Positions 15,369-23,326 of a stretch of DNA of 50,917 bases are shown piece by piece (position 1 is the stretch's first letter; every line of letters begins with the position of its first letter). The notes beneath the pieces were generated by a model, which saw only the letters and a list, made by a program, of their open reading frames with translations, did not search any database and was not told the DNA's origin. Source of the stretch: Candidatus Iainarchaeum sp. (GTDB lineage Archaea; Iainarchaeota; Iainarchaeia; Iainarchaeales; JAAZKV01); the NCBI GenBank assembly GCA_026397015.1, contig JAPLVR010000002.1, forward strand, positions 1 through 50,917, written 5' to 3'. Both the position numbers and the translations under genes were made by a program.

Positions 15369-16883
15369 ATGGCAAAAAAGGCAGCATCAAAGGCGCTAGC
15401 GGACGTGAAGAAAAAGTTTTACATCACCACCGCGATTGATTATCCGAGCGGGAAACCCCATTTAGGTCACGCATACGAAAAGGTGTGTGCGGATTGCATT
15501 GCGCGTTGGCACCGCCTTCTTGGGGAGGAAGTTTTTTTCCTTACCGGAACGGACGAGCACGGAAGCAAGGTAAGCAGGTGCGCGAAGGCGTCAGGAAAAG
15601 CGCCGCAGAAATATGTCGATGAAATGGTTGTCTACTTCAGGGAACTTTGCGCAAAGCTGAATATTTCATATGACAGGTTCATCCGGACAACGGATTCCGA
15701 CCACGTGAAAATTTCGCAGGAAATTTTCAAAAAAATTTATGAAAAAGGGGAAATTTATTTGGGGGAATACAGCGGATGGTACTGCGACGAATGCGAAACA
15801 TTTTTCACTGAAAAGGATTTGGTGGACGGAAATTGCCCGACGCACGGAAAAAAGGCGAAGTGGGTGAGCGAAGAGAGTTATTTTTTTAAAATGAGCAATT
15901 ATTCAAAAAGAGTCCTTGATGCGCTTGAAAAAAATGAAAAAATTGTTTTGCCGGAGGGAAAGAGAAAGGAAATAATTAACAGGGTGAAAGAAGGGCTCAA
16001 TGATTTGAGTGTAAGTAGGGCGAATGTTCCGTGGGGGATTCCTGTTCCGATGAATGCAAATCATACTCAATATGTCTGGATGGATGCTTTGCTCAATTAC
16101 ATTTCGGGCGTGGGTTATCCCGGGAAGGATTTCGAAAAATTCTGGCCCGCAAACATTCATTTGATTGGAAAGGACATTTTGTGGCATCACACCGCGATTT
16201 GGTATTCCATTTTGATGGCTGCGGAAATTGAAATTCCGAAAACCGTTTTTGTCCACGGTTTCATAAATACTGAAAGCGGGGAAAAGATGAGCAAGAGCGG
16301 CGGAACAGTTATCGATCCTGTGGCACTTTCAGAAAAATACCCCGCCGACGCGCTCAGATATTTCCTGCTCCGCGAAATTCCTTTCGGGCAGGACGGAAAT
16401 TTCAGTGAGGACTCAATGAGAATCAGGTTGAACAATGAATTGGCAAACGGTCTTGGAAACCTGTTGAATAGAACTGTAACGATGATTGAAAAGTACAATG
16501 CTGGCGAGGTTCCGAATGCAAAAACGAATATTGAATTGCGGAAGAAGCTTGATATTGACGGAATTAAAAAGCACATGGAAAACCTTGAACTCCATCATGC
16601 GCTTGGAAAAATATTTTCATTCGTTCACGCGTGTAACCAGTTTACAAATGAAAAGGAACCGTGGAAACTTGATGGAAAAGAAAGGGACGAAGTGCTTTAT
16701 TCGCTTGCAGACAGCCTGCGCATGGCATCAATTCTTTTGCAGCCTTTTATTCCCGAAACATCCGAAAAAATTTCCTCCCAGCTGGGATTAAAATTAGGCC
16801 TCTTGGCCGATTGCAGTTTTAATAAGCTGAAAGCCGGAACAAAGGTTAAAAAGGCAGAAGTGCTTTTCAGAAAGCTTGAATAA
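15369..16883 (+). CDS. metG: Methionyl-tRNA synthetase
   Basis: 504 residues, class I. The HIGH motif appears as PHLGHAY (about 35-41), TGTDEHG follows, a zinc knuckle with CDECETFF and CPTHGK sits at about 140-165, and KMSKS is exact in GEKMSKSGG (about 309). The single knuckle, the short anticodon domain and the lack of a C-terminal EMAP-like domain are closer to bacterial short-type MetRS than to most archaeal enzymes; this is by eye. The leaderless ATG is 23 bases after the TATA box. Confidence 0.95.
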   Translation: MAKKAASKALADVKKKFYITTAIDYPSGKPHLGHAYEKVCADCIARWHRLLGEEVFFLTGTDEHGSKVSRCAKASGKAPQKYVDEMVVYFRELCAKLNISYDRFIRTTDSDHVKISQEIFKKIYEKGEIYLGEYSGWYCDECETFFTEKDLVDGNCPTHGKKAKWVSEESYFFKMSNYSKRVLDALEKNEKIVLPEGKRKEIINRVKEGLNDLSVSRANVPWGIPVPMNANHTQYVWMDALLNYISGVGYPGKDFEKFWPANIHLIGKDILWHHTAIWYSILMAAEIEIPKTVFVHGFINTESGEKMSKSGGTVIDPVALSEKYPADALRYFLLREIPFGQDGNFSEDSMRIRLNNELANGLGNLLNRTVTMIEKYNAGEVPNAKTNIELRKKLDIDGIKKHMENLELHHALGKIFSFVHACNQFTNEKEPWKLDGKERDEVLYSLADSLRMASILLQPFIPETSEKISSQLGLKLGLLADCSFNKLKAGTKVKKAEVLFRKLE

Positions 16884-16960
16884 GAATAATTTTTTCCCGC
16901 CTTTCATCCGAATTTGTTACAATCCTAATAGTGTACTATTTTCCTGTTGTACCATAAGTC

Positions 16961-17042
16961 CTTTATAAAGCAGGAACAGCAGTTACTTCAGAATGATTTT
17001 TGAAAGGCATTTGCTTCACCTCTTATAATGCCTTTCTTTTTA
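16961..17042 (+). ncRNA. Candidate small RNA or leader: perfect 10-bp hairpin with anti-SD loop
   Basis: A TATA box CTTTATAAAG (16961-16970) should start transcription near 16990-16996. A perfect hairpin follows: GAAAGGCATT (17002-17011) pairs with AATGCCTTTC (17027-17036), loop TGCTTCACCTCTTAT, then a T-rich run (17037-17041). The loop includes TTCACCTC, which resembles the anti-Shine-Dalgarno end of 16S rRNA and can pair with GGTG-type ribosome sites used throughout this window. It may be an intrinsic-terminator-ended small RNA, or the leader of the membrane protein at 17120. Confidence 0.45.
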
Positions 17043-17119
17043 TTTGTTTTGCCTAATACTATCTATCATTGGTTTCATTCTGAAATTGTTTTTATTTGCA
17101 AAAAGGAAAGGTGGTTTTT

Positions 17120-17479
17120 TTGAGAAAGTTGGTGTTTTTGGTTTCGATGCTTGCGCTTTTGAACGGCGTTTTTGCAGAGCCGTGGGACCTTTTGAAACCG
17201 GGAATTGATGCGGCGCAGTCATTAAGGCTTCCGATAGGGTTGCTTGTTCTTTTGATTTCGCTTGTGCTGTTTGCCGTAGCGGTAATGGCGTACAGGAAAA
17301 ACAGGACTGAAAAACTCAAACTGGTTTGCCTGGCTTTCGGGCTGTTTTCTGTTAAGCTGCTCGCAAATGTCGTTGACCTGGTTGCTTCTCCCGGATACTT
17401 TATGGGTCCGCCAGTGCAGAACATTTTTGATCTCGCAATCCTTGCAACGCTCTTTGTGGCGCTATTCAGAAGGAAGTAA
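17120..17479 (+). CDS. Small exported membrane protein
   Basis: 119 residues from a TTG placed after GGTGG. A signal-peptide-like start (KLVFLVSMLALLNGVFA, then EPW) is followed by two or three membrane helices: LPIGLLVLLISLVLFAVAVMAY, the LVCLAFGLFSVKLLANVVDLVA segment taken as one helix, and IFDLAILATLFVALF. A basic stretch (YRKNRTEKLK) separates them. No family recognised. The next gene, 47 bases on, encodes a tandem winged-helix regulator, a pairing often seen in archaea for regulators that respond to membrane signals. Confidence 0.65.
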   Translation: MRKLVFLVSMLALLNGVFAEPWDLLKPGIDAAQSLRLPIGLLVLLISLVLFAVAVMAYRKNRTEKLKLVCLAFGLFSVKLLANVVDLVASPGYFMGPPVQNIFDLAILATLFVALFRRK

Positions 17480-17526
17480 TGTGCTGATGCCCGCTATTTT
17501 GTTTGGCGGGTTGTGGCGGTGAAAAA

Positions 17527-18072
17527 ATGCGTGAACCGATAGACAATCTCGAAGAAGCGATTGCTCTGAGTTCGAGGGATAAAATTTATTCGACCATAGC
17601 GAAAAACCCGGGCTTGCATTTCAGGGAGCTCCAAAGAAGAGCGGGGATAGCCACGGGCGCTTTGCAGTACCACATCGATTGCCTTAAAAAGAAGCATATT
17701 ATCAGGGAGGAAAAAGAGGGGAAATTTTCTAGGTTTTATTCGCTGCGTGGCGGGGAAGTTAATACAGTTTTGATGAACCTCCTGCGGCAGGCTTCTGTCA
17801 GAAGGATTGTTTTGTTTTTGATGAAAAGGAGGCGCGCGGCTCTTCCTCAAATCGCAAAAGAGGTTCAGCTCAGCGTTTCCACTACAAGCTTTCATCTTCA
17901 AAAGCTTTTGCACTCGCAGGTTGTGCTGCAAAAAAATTACGGGAAAAAAACTTATTTTTTTTTGGCTGACAAGGACGCAATTCTCCAAATTTTGTTGACC
18001 TATAGAAAGAGCTTTCTTGACGAGATGGTTGACAGTTTTGCCGACCTGTGGGAAGAAGAGCTGGTCAGATAA
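17527..18072 (+). CDS. Tandem winged-helix transcriptional regulator
   Basis: 181 residues with two winged helix-turn-helix domains in a row. The first (about 20-85) reads KIYSTIAKNPGLHFRELQRR with the helix GALQYHIDCLKKKHII. The second (about 95-155) has QIAKEVQLSVSTTSFHLQKL. ArsR/MarR-like double wHTH proteins of this sort are common archaeal repressors or activators. ATG 17527 follows GGCGGTGAAAA. It is probably co-transcribed with the membrane protein upstream. The target is not evident. Confidence 0.8.
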   Translation: MREPIDNLEEAIALSSRDKIYSTIAKNPGLHFRELQRRAGIATGALQYHIDCLKKKHIIREEKEGKFSRFYSLRGGEVNTVLMNLLRQASVRRIVLFLMKRRRAALPQIAKEVQLSVSTTSFHLQKLLHSQVVLQKNYGKKTYFFLADKDAILQILLTYRKSFLDEMVDSFADLWEEELVR

Positions 18073-18116
18073 TTATTTTATTTTTTAATTATTTTATTTT
18101 TAGGGTGGCAATTTGG

Positions 18117-18629
18117 ATGAAAGCCGTGCTTGTGATTTCCCAGCAAAAATTCCGCGACGAAGAATTGTTTGAAACAAAAGAAGCGCTTGAAGGCGCGGGA
18201 ATAAAATGCGTGATTGCTTCAAAGGAAAAAGGCTCCCACAGGGGGATGCTCGGCGCAACTCTAAATTCCGAAATTTCAGTTAAAGAAATTGGTTTGGATT
18301 TTGATGCGCTTGTTTTCATAGGCGGCGTGGGTGCTTTGCAATATTACGATGATAAGGAAGCCCATCAGGCCGCAAAAAGATTTTTTGAAGCTGGAAAAAT
18401 TGCGGCAGCCATCTGTATCGCGCCAGTTGTTCTTGCGAATGCAGGAATTTTGAAAGGAAAAAATGCGACCGTTTTTCCATCCGAACAGGGCGCATTAATT
18501 TCAAAAGGTGCGAATTATACAGGTGCGGGCGTCGAAATTGATGGAAAAATAATTACCGCTTCCGGCCCCTCATTCAGCGCTGAATTCGGAAGGGAAATTG
18601 CGAAGGCGATGAAACGGTCAAACCAATGA
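18117..18629 (+). CDS. DJ-1/PfpI-family protein
   Basis: 170 residues, a class I glutamine amidotransferase-like fold. The nucleophile elbow is AAAICIAPVVLA with Cys100, and an acidic residue near position 15 (DEELF) corresponds to the Glu that contacts it. FIGGVGALQYYDD and the end segment TASGPSFSAEFGREIAKAM are typical. Family members act as deglycases, proteases or chaperones; the activity here is not decided. ATG 18117 follows GGGTGGCA, and the T-rich spacer before it separates the gene from the regulator. Confidence 0.88.
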   Translation: MKAVLVISQQKFRDEELFETKEALEGAGIKCVIASKEKGSHRGMLGATLNSEISVKEIGLDFDALVFIGGVGALQYYDDKEAHQAAKRFFEAGKIAAAICIAPVVLANAGILKGKNATVFPSEQGALISKGANYTGAGVEIDGKIITASGPSFSAEFGREIAKAMKRSNQ

Positions 18630-18666
18630 TTGAAATATTTTGCTGCCGATATTTTTGATTGCCTTC

Positions 18667-18681
18667 TGGGGGAATCCCCCA
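18667..18681. terminator. Short GC hairpin after the DJ-1 gene
   Basis: TGGGGG and CCCCCA form a six-pair stem around AAT. It lies 38 bases after the DJ-1 stop and before the TATA-like ATTTTAAATC (near 18748) of the next gene. No long T-run follows, so termination is only a possibility. Confidence 0.3.
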
Positions 18682-18776
18682 TAAGCAAACGCGGTTGTTT
18701 ACTTGCTTTGGCTGTCGCTGTTTTAGTTTTTGCTGCGATGCGAAGATTTTAAATCAAGTTTCTGCCTTATCCTGTC

Positions 18777-19346
18777 ATGAAGCTGACCCTTATTGTTTTC
18801 AGGCACGGCGAAACTTCTTTCAACAAGGATAAGATTTTTTGCGGTTGGATTAACGCGCCGCTTAATGAAACCGGAATAGCGCAGGCGAAGGCGCTTGGAA
18901 AAAAGTTAAAGGATGAAAAAATAGATTGCGGTTTTTGTTCTGATCAGGTAAGGGGCATGCAGACCCTCGCGGCTGTTTTGGAATACCATCAGAAGGCAAA
19001 AGTCATAATCGATCATAGGATTCGTGAAAGGAATTACGGGATTTTTACTGGGCACAGCAAAATTATTTTCAAGCAGATTTTTCCGCGTTACTACGAAGAG
19101 GTTCATCGCGGATATCACACGGCCATACCAGGCGGAGAAAATTTTTTTCAGGTCGGCAAAAGGGTTTTTCCTTTCATGAATGATTTGGTGAAATTCATGC
19201 GTGAAAATAAGTGCAATGTCGCCATCAGCGCTCACGGAAATTCGATGCGCCTCATCCAGGAGTATTTGGAGAACCTTTCGCATGAAGAAACTTCAAAATT
19301 GGAAAACAGTCCCGCGGCTTACAAGAAGTATTGCCTTAATTTTTAG
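18777..19346 (+). CDS. Histidine phosphatase (phosphoglycerate mutase-like)
   Basis: 189 residues. The RHGE motif is at 9-12, with the phospho-acceptor His10. FCGWINAPLNETGIAQA resembles dPGM rather than general phosphatases, RERNYGIFTG holds the usual Glu region, and the second catalytic His is in SAHGNS. It is shorter than bacterial dPGM (about 230-250) but keeps all core motifs. It may be the glycolytic mutase of this cell or a related phosphatase. The 3' end overlaps the convergent gene by four bases. Confidence 0.85.
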   Translation: MKLTLIVFRHGETSFNKDKIFCGWINAPLNETGIAQAKALGKKLKDEKIDCGFCSDQVRGMQTLAAVLEYHQKAKVIIDHRIRERNYGIFTGHSKIIFKQIFPRYYEEVHRGYHTAIPGGENFFQVGKRVFPFMNDLVKFMRENKCNVAISAHGNSMRLIQEYLENLSHEETSKLENSPAAYKKYCLNF

Positions 19347-20395
19347 CTCGCTTGCTTTTTTTCTTCAGTCTTTTTATCTGCCTGCCCAACAGCGGGGCTT
19401 CCGGCATTGTCCTTTATTTTGAATATTCCTAAGATTAATAGTATTGCTCCGAGAATGAGCGAAACCGCGGACAAAATCATTGCGTTTCCCATAACTGAGC
19501 CGATTATTTCAGTTGCGACTCCGCTCATTACCGCGCCGATTTCGCCAGGCGCGTTGAGACCTCCGAGTATAATGCTATTCAAGGCAATTCCTAATCCAAT
19601 GCCGAGCAGCAACCCGATTAATCCGGCAAGCGCGAAGTAAGCTCCGATCCATTTCACCATGGCTTTTGTCGATTTGCAGATTACTTTGGTAATTAACGCA
19701 ACAATCCCGAGTATTGTTAAGAGAATTATTCCAATTATCATTACTATTATTGATGCAAGTTGAACCGTTTCTCTTACGCTATTCAATGCGGTTTTTGCTC
19801 CGCCGCCCATTGTCTGGTCCAAATCTATTTCCGAAGGAATTGAACCCATTACACCCTGCTGTGATAACAGCATATCCGAAATTTGTGAGGCGGTCATTCC
19901 CGGCGGAATGCATGTCGGCGTCCCCTCTTCGAGAACCCCTCCAATATTGTTCATGTCGCACGGCGGCAGGTCCTTTACCGATTTTTCGATGAGTTTTTTT
20001 ATTAGGTTTTTTCCAAAGTCCTTTCCGAGCGAAATTTTAAGATTTAATTCGTTGGTTTGCCCGTTTATGTAACTGAATGCGTTTCCTACAACCTGTTTAA
20101 TTTGTTCCTTTAAAAGTTCAGGGGTCAAAACTTCCCCTAACGCGCCTCCAATGTCAAAAGGGATTTCTCCAGCGCCGCTCTGTCCCTGCATAGGATATAA
20201 AGAGGTTATTATCGCAGGCATGCTTTCGTAGACGTGGTTTTTTTCAAGCGCGTTTAAGTATGTGTTAGGATCAAGAAGCACAATTCTCGCGCTCAGCCCG
20301 AAAACAAAAATCTGGAATCCCGCCACAAAGACAAGCATCAGCACCAAAAGGAAAATTATTTTTAAAATTTTCAGCACTGTTTTTCCCGCGCCCAT
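19343..20395 (-). CDS. Multi-pass membrane protein with large outer domain
   Basis: 350 residues. One membrane helix near the N-terminus (about 9-32) is followed by an outer domain of about 170 residues with one likely disulfide (CDMNNIGG ... CIPPG), then three helices rich in Gly, Ile and Leu (about 210-320) and a charged Lys/Glu tail. No family recognised. The start follows CAAGGTGATTTT, a strong SD. It is convergent to the phosphatase gene and lies 59 bases after deoxyhypusine synthase on the same strand. Confidence 0.7.
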   Translation of the reverse strand: MGAGKTVLKILKIIFLLVLMLVFVAGFQIFVFGLSARIVLLDPNTYLNALEKNHVYESMPAIITSLYPMQGQSGAGEIPFDIGGALGEVLTPELLKEQIKQVVGNAFSYINGQTNELNLKISLGKDFGKNLIKKLIEKSVKDLPPCDMNNIGGVLEEGTPTCIPPGMTASQISDMLLSQQGVMGSIPSEIDLDQTMGGGAKTALNSVRETVQLASIIVMIIGIILLTILGIVALITKVICKSTKAMVKWIGAYFALAGLIGLLLGIGLGIALNSIILGGLNAPGEIGAVMSGVATEIIGSVMGNAMILSAVSLILGAILLILGIFKIKDNAGSPAVGQADKKTEEKKQAS

Positions 20396-20454
20396 AAAAT
20401 CACCTTGTTTATTTGCTGTTTTCTTGGCAATTCATGCGATGCAAAATATTTAAA

Positions 20455-21450
20455 TTATTTCGAGAGCTTAAATGCGGCTGCGACTAATATGGGAAATATT
20501 ATGCTTGCTTCGCCCCAGACTTTGACCGAATTCTCAGTGGGAGCCGCCTTTCCCCAGCTCTTTGCCTCTTCTGGGTTCGCGCCCGCGTTGCTCCCTTCCC
20601 CCTCATAGCCGGTGTTGATGTAGACAGTGTAATCTACCCCTTCCTTTAGAAGGAATGCATTCATTATGTGGTGTTTCGGCACGGAGCCGCCGATTATTAT
20701 TGCCCCGCTCTTTTTCACCTCGAAAGCCCTGTCATAAATAATTTCGACTTCTTTCGTCAAATCAATTTTGAAATCTGGGTGTTCCTTCTTGAACAGGTAG
20801 ATGTGGTCCCCTATCGCGCCGTCGGCAAGCGGAACGCAAAGCAGCGGGATATTGTTTTTGTACGCCCAGTAGACATATGATTCCCTGTAATTTCTCTTTC
20901 CCTCAATTTCTTTCCCAAGCTCCCTTATGAATTCCACGCTGTCTGCGATTTCGCCGGTTTTCTTTTGCTCCCGGTAAAGCCTTTCAATTACGGGTCTGGT
21001 GAATTTTTCGAACCAAATGTACCGTTCGTTAGGAACAAAAATATTTCCCGTCCTGTTGACACCTTTTTGTCTCAAAAATTTTCCGTCGGCTTCGAAGTTT
21101 CCGTGCAAAAAGGGCGCATGGGTTTTCATTATGTCTTCTTCAATTCCGCCCGTGGTCGTGACCAAAAAATGGACAAGTTTGTTCCTCGCTAAATAGGTTA
21201 CAGTTTCTCTCAATCCGCAGCTTATTACGTTTGATGTAAAGCCGAAAAAGATTTCAGCCCTTTCTTCCCGCATTTTTTTGATGAGCCCAATCGCTTTCCC
21301 TATATTGGTTGCCTGGAAGCCGGTGTCTTTGTACGCCTCAAAGAATTTTTTTGCATTAAATTTTTTGTCGAAGTTGTACCCCTTTATTGCGCCGTGGCCT
21401 ATCTCTTTTGACTTTTTGAACAATGCTTTTCTTGGATTTGGTTTTTTCAT
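20455..21450 (-). CDS. dys: Deoxyhypusine synthase
   Basis: 331 residues. The enzyme transfers the aminobutyl group of spermidine to a lysine of initiation factor aIF5A. Visible motifs: FFGFTSNVISCGLRETVTYL, VTTTGGIEEDIMK, the NAD-contact segment CVPLADGAIGDH, GGSVPKHHI, and the catalytic lysine in SWGKAAPT. Length is normal for the family. ATG 21450 is chosen over the GTG at 21459 because AGTGAAAATT sits at SD distance before it. The presence of this gene is a strong archaeal/eukaryotic marker. Confidence 0.95.
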   Translation of the reverse strand: MKKPNPRKALFKKSKEIGHGAIKGYNFDKKFNAKKFFEAYKDTGFQATNIGKAIGLIKKMREERAEIFFGFTSNVISCGLRETVTYLARNKLVHFLVTTTGGIEEDIMKTHAPFLHGNFEADGKFLRQKGVNRTGNIFVPNERYIWFEKFTRPVIERLYREQKKTGEIADSVEFIRELGKEIEGKRNYRESYVYWAYKNNIPLLCVPLADGAIGDHIYLFKKEHPDFKIDLTKEVEIIYDRAFEVKKSGAIIIGGSVPKHHIMNAFLLKEGVDYTVYINTGYEGEGSNAGANPEEAKSWGKAAPTENSVKVWGEASIIFPILVAAAFKLSK

Positions 21451-21490
21451 AATTTTCACTTTTACAAATTTTTTTCGCCAGGTGTTTTTT

Positions 21491-21608
21491 CGCCACTAAG
21501 CAAAAGCCCGTGCTTTTGCGAAGCGTGACAAAACTTTTGTTTTGCCACGGCCTTTTTCGTAAAAAGGCTCAATTGTTTTTTTCGCCAGCCTTTTTCGTAA
21601 AAAGGCTG
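21491..21608. repeat. Hairpin repeat cluster abutting tRNA-Ile (copy A)
   Basis: Three hairpins in order: GCAAAAGC/GCTTTTGC (loop CCGT), CGTG-a-CAAAAC/GTTTTG-c-CACG (loop TTTT), and GCCTTTTT/AAAAAGGC (loop CGT), followed by a second copy of the last one ending three bases from the tRNA. TTTTTTCGCCA marks unit boundaries and occurs three times nearby. The same order of three hairpins recurs at 39129-39201 beside tRNA-Pro, with base changes that keep pairing. Confidence 0.7.
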
Positions 21609-21610
21609 AT

Positions 21611-21682
21611 GGGAAGGGGGAGAGTCGAACTCCCGACCGCACGATTATCAGTCGTGTGCTCCACCACTGAGCTACCCTCCCA
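21611..21682 (-). tRNA. tRNA-Ile(GAU)
   Basis: A 72-nt cloverleaf on the minus strand: acceptor GGGAGGG with CCTTCCC (one G-U), anticodon stem CACGA/TCGTG with loop CTGATAA giving GAT, T arm GGGAG-TTCGACT-CTCCC, discriminator A. No intron, no CCA. A TAAATAAAA box lies upstream. A hairpin repeat begins three bases after its 3' end. Confidence 0.95.
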
Positions 21683-21787
21683 AAACTATCATTTTTATTT
21701 ACGTCGAATGCTTTGACTGCGTCAAAACGTAGAAAATAGAGGATAACAGTTTTTTTAAATTATCCAGCTACAATTATTTAGACTTTC

Positions 21788-21860
21788 AGCCCCTTCGTCT
21801 AGTGGCCAAGGATGCAGGCCTTTGAAGCCTGAGACCCCAGTTCAAATCTGGGAGGGGCTA
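21788..21860 (+). tRNA. tRNA-Gln(UUG)
   Basis: A 73-nt cloverleaf: acceptor AGCCCCT/AGGGGCT, anticodon stem CAGGC/GCCTG with loop CTTTGAA giving TTG, T arm CCCAG-TTCAAAT-CTGGG, discriminator A. A TATA-like TTTTTTAAATTATCC lies at the right distance upstream. In archaea this tRNA is charged with Glu and then amidated by GatDE; both subunits are encoded in this window. Confidence 0.95.
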
Positions 21861-21888
21861 ATTGGGTATTTTTAAAGAGGTGTTTTGA

Positions 21889-22221
21889 ATGACTTTGGAT
21901 ATTGAGAGAGAAATCGTTCGCAGGAAAGCGGCCGAGCAGAAGCTGGCGAAGGTGAAGGAGCGGTTTGAGATGGCGAGAAAGATAAGAGAGGAGTTTGAGG
22001 CTGAATTTGAAAACAGATTGATAACTTTGCTTACCACTGCGTTGGGTGTTGTTGCCGCGCTTTTTTGGCAAACCGCCATAATGGATACCATAAAGACGCT
22101 CATCCCCATCGGGGGCGCGTGGTATTACGAGCTTTTGATTGCATTTATTGTGACAATTTTGGCGGCTCTCTCAATCCTCGCAATTTCAAGGCTTCCAAAA
22201 AAGCGTCTTGAAAAGCAGTAA
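21889..22221 (+). CDS. Small DUF5654-like membrane protein
   Basis: 110 residues. A charged helical N-terminal half (about 1-45, many Arg, Lys, Glu) is followed by two membrane helices: LLTTALGVVAALFWQTAI and LLIAFIVTILAALSILAI, joined by a loop with PIGGAWYYE. This arrangement, with F-W-Q-T-A in the first helix, is typical of the archaeal DUF5654 family, whose role is unknown. The ATG follows AAAGAGGTGTTTTGA. It starts 28 bases after tRNA-Gln and leads into the Ca2+/H+ antiporter gene. Confidence 0.7.
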   Translation: MTLDIEREIVRRKAAEQKLAKVKERFEMARKIREEFEAEFENRLITLLTTALGVVAALFWQTAIMDTIKTLIPIGGAWYYELLIAFIVTILAALSILAISRLPKKRLEKQ

Positions 22222-22246
22222 ATTTTTTTAGAAAGGTTGTGGAAAA

Positions 22247-23320
22247 ATGATGCGGAAAATCGAGAAAATTTTTGTGTGGTTCTTGGTTTTCATACCCATC
22301 AGTTACTACTTCGGTTTTTTCACAACAGATTCAATGCTGACTTTTATAACATCAATCCTTGCAATAATCGCGCTTGCAAGAGTGATAGGTTACGCAACAA
22401 ATCAGATTGTTTTGCAGACCAATCCGATGGTCGGCGGGCTTGCAAACGCGACCTTTGGAAACATGATTGAACTTATAATTGCAATTCTTGCTTTAAGGGT
22501 CGGGCTCACAGGGCTTGTGCAGGCATCGATTGTCGGAAGCATAATCGGAAACATTTTGCTGCTTATAGGTTTGAGTGTCCTTTTCGGCGGGCTCCGTTAC
22601 AAGGAGCAAAAATTCAATAAGACTTCAATCGGAATTTCCTCGACAATGCTGATAATTGCGGTTGCAGGCCTCACTATTCCGACCGCATATTCAATTGCAA
22701 CAGGTTTGGGGAGTTCTTCGGCCCAAGTGCAAATGGTTAGCAATGCCGTTGCTCTTGTTCTTGCCATTACCTATGTTGCCGGGCTTGTGTTTGCGTTTTT
22801 CACCCACAAGCATTTGTTCGATTCCAGCGATGAAATAAAATCTGCGCGGGAGGCGCCGAGCATGAGCATTCAAAAAGCTGTTTTGATTTTGCTTGCCGCG
22901 GTAGTTCTTGTTTCAATTGATTCTGAATTTCTTGTCACCGAATTCCAGCAGGTTTCCTCCACAATAGGGCTGACCCAGACATTTGTAGGTGTTGTTGTTA
23001 TTGCAATTATTACAAATATTGCCGAAAAGGTTAATGCAATTCATTTTGCGATGCGCGACAAGCTTGATATTGCGCTTGAAATCGGGCTGAGCAGCGCAAT
23101 ACAAATCGCGCTTATTGTTGTTCCGCTACTTGTTGTCATAAGCCAGCTTTTTAACTTCGGGTTTTCGCTTGTGTTTCCTGTTTTTGAGATAATAGGGGTG
23201 ATATTTGCCGTCATGATTGTGAATTATCTCTCAGCTGACGGAAAATGCAACTGGCTCGAAGGAGTTCAGCTGCTCTCGGTTTATTTCATTTTAATTGTTG
23301 CATTCTATTTTATTGCTTAG
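22247..23320 (+). CDS. Ca2+/H+ (cation/proton) antiporter, CaxA family
   Basis: 357 residues with about eleven membrane helices in two inverted halves. The paired alpha repeats hold the acidic transport sites: NATFGNMIELIIAILAL in the first half and ITNIAEKVNAIHFAMRDK in the second. An acidic loop (FDSSDEIKSA) separates the halves. The family exports calcium or other cations in exchange for protons. In the second repeat the usual G-N is T-N; the Glu is kept. Start at ATG 22247 after AAAGGTTGTGG, with ATG 22250 also possible. Confidence 0.92.
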   Translation: MMRKIEKIFVWFLVFIPISYYFGFFTTDSMLTFITSILAIIALARVIGYATNQIVLQTNPMVGGLANATFGNMIELIIAILALRVGLTGLVQASIVGSIIGNILLLIGLSVLFGGLRYKEQKFNKTSIGISSTMLIIAVAGLTIPTAYSIATGLGSSSAQVQMVSNAVALVLAITYVAGLVFAFFTHKHLFDSSDEIKSAREAPSMSIQKAVLILLAAVVLVSIDSEFLVTEFQQVSSTIGLTQTFVGVVVIAIITNIAEKVNAIHFAMRDKLDIALEIGLSSAIQIALIVVPLLVVISQLFNFGFSLVFPVFEIIGVIFAVMIVNYLSADGKCNWLEGVQLLSVYFILIVAFYFIA

Positions 23321-23326
23321 ATTTCA

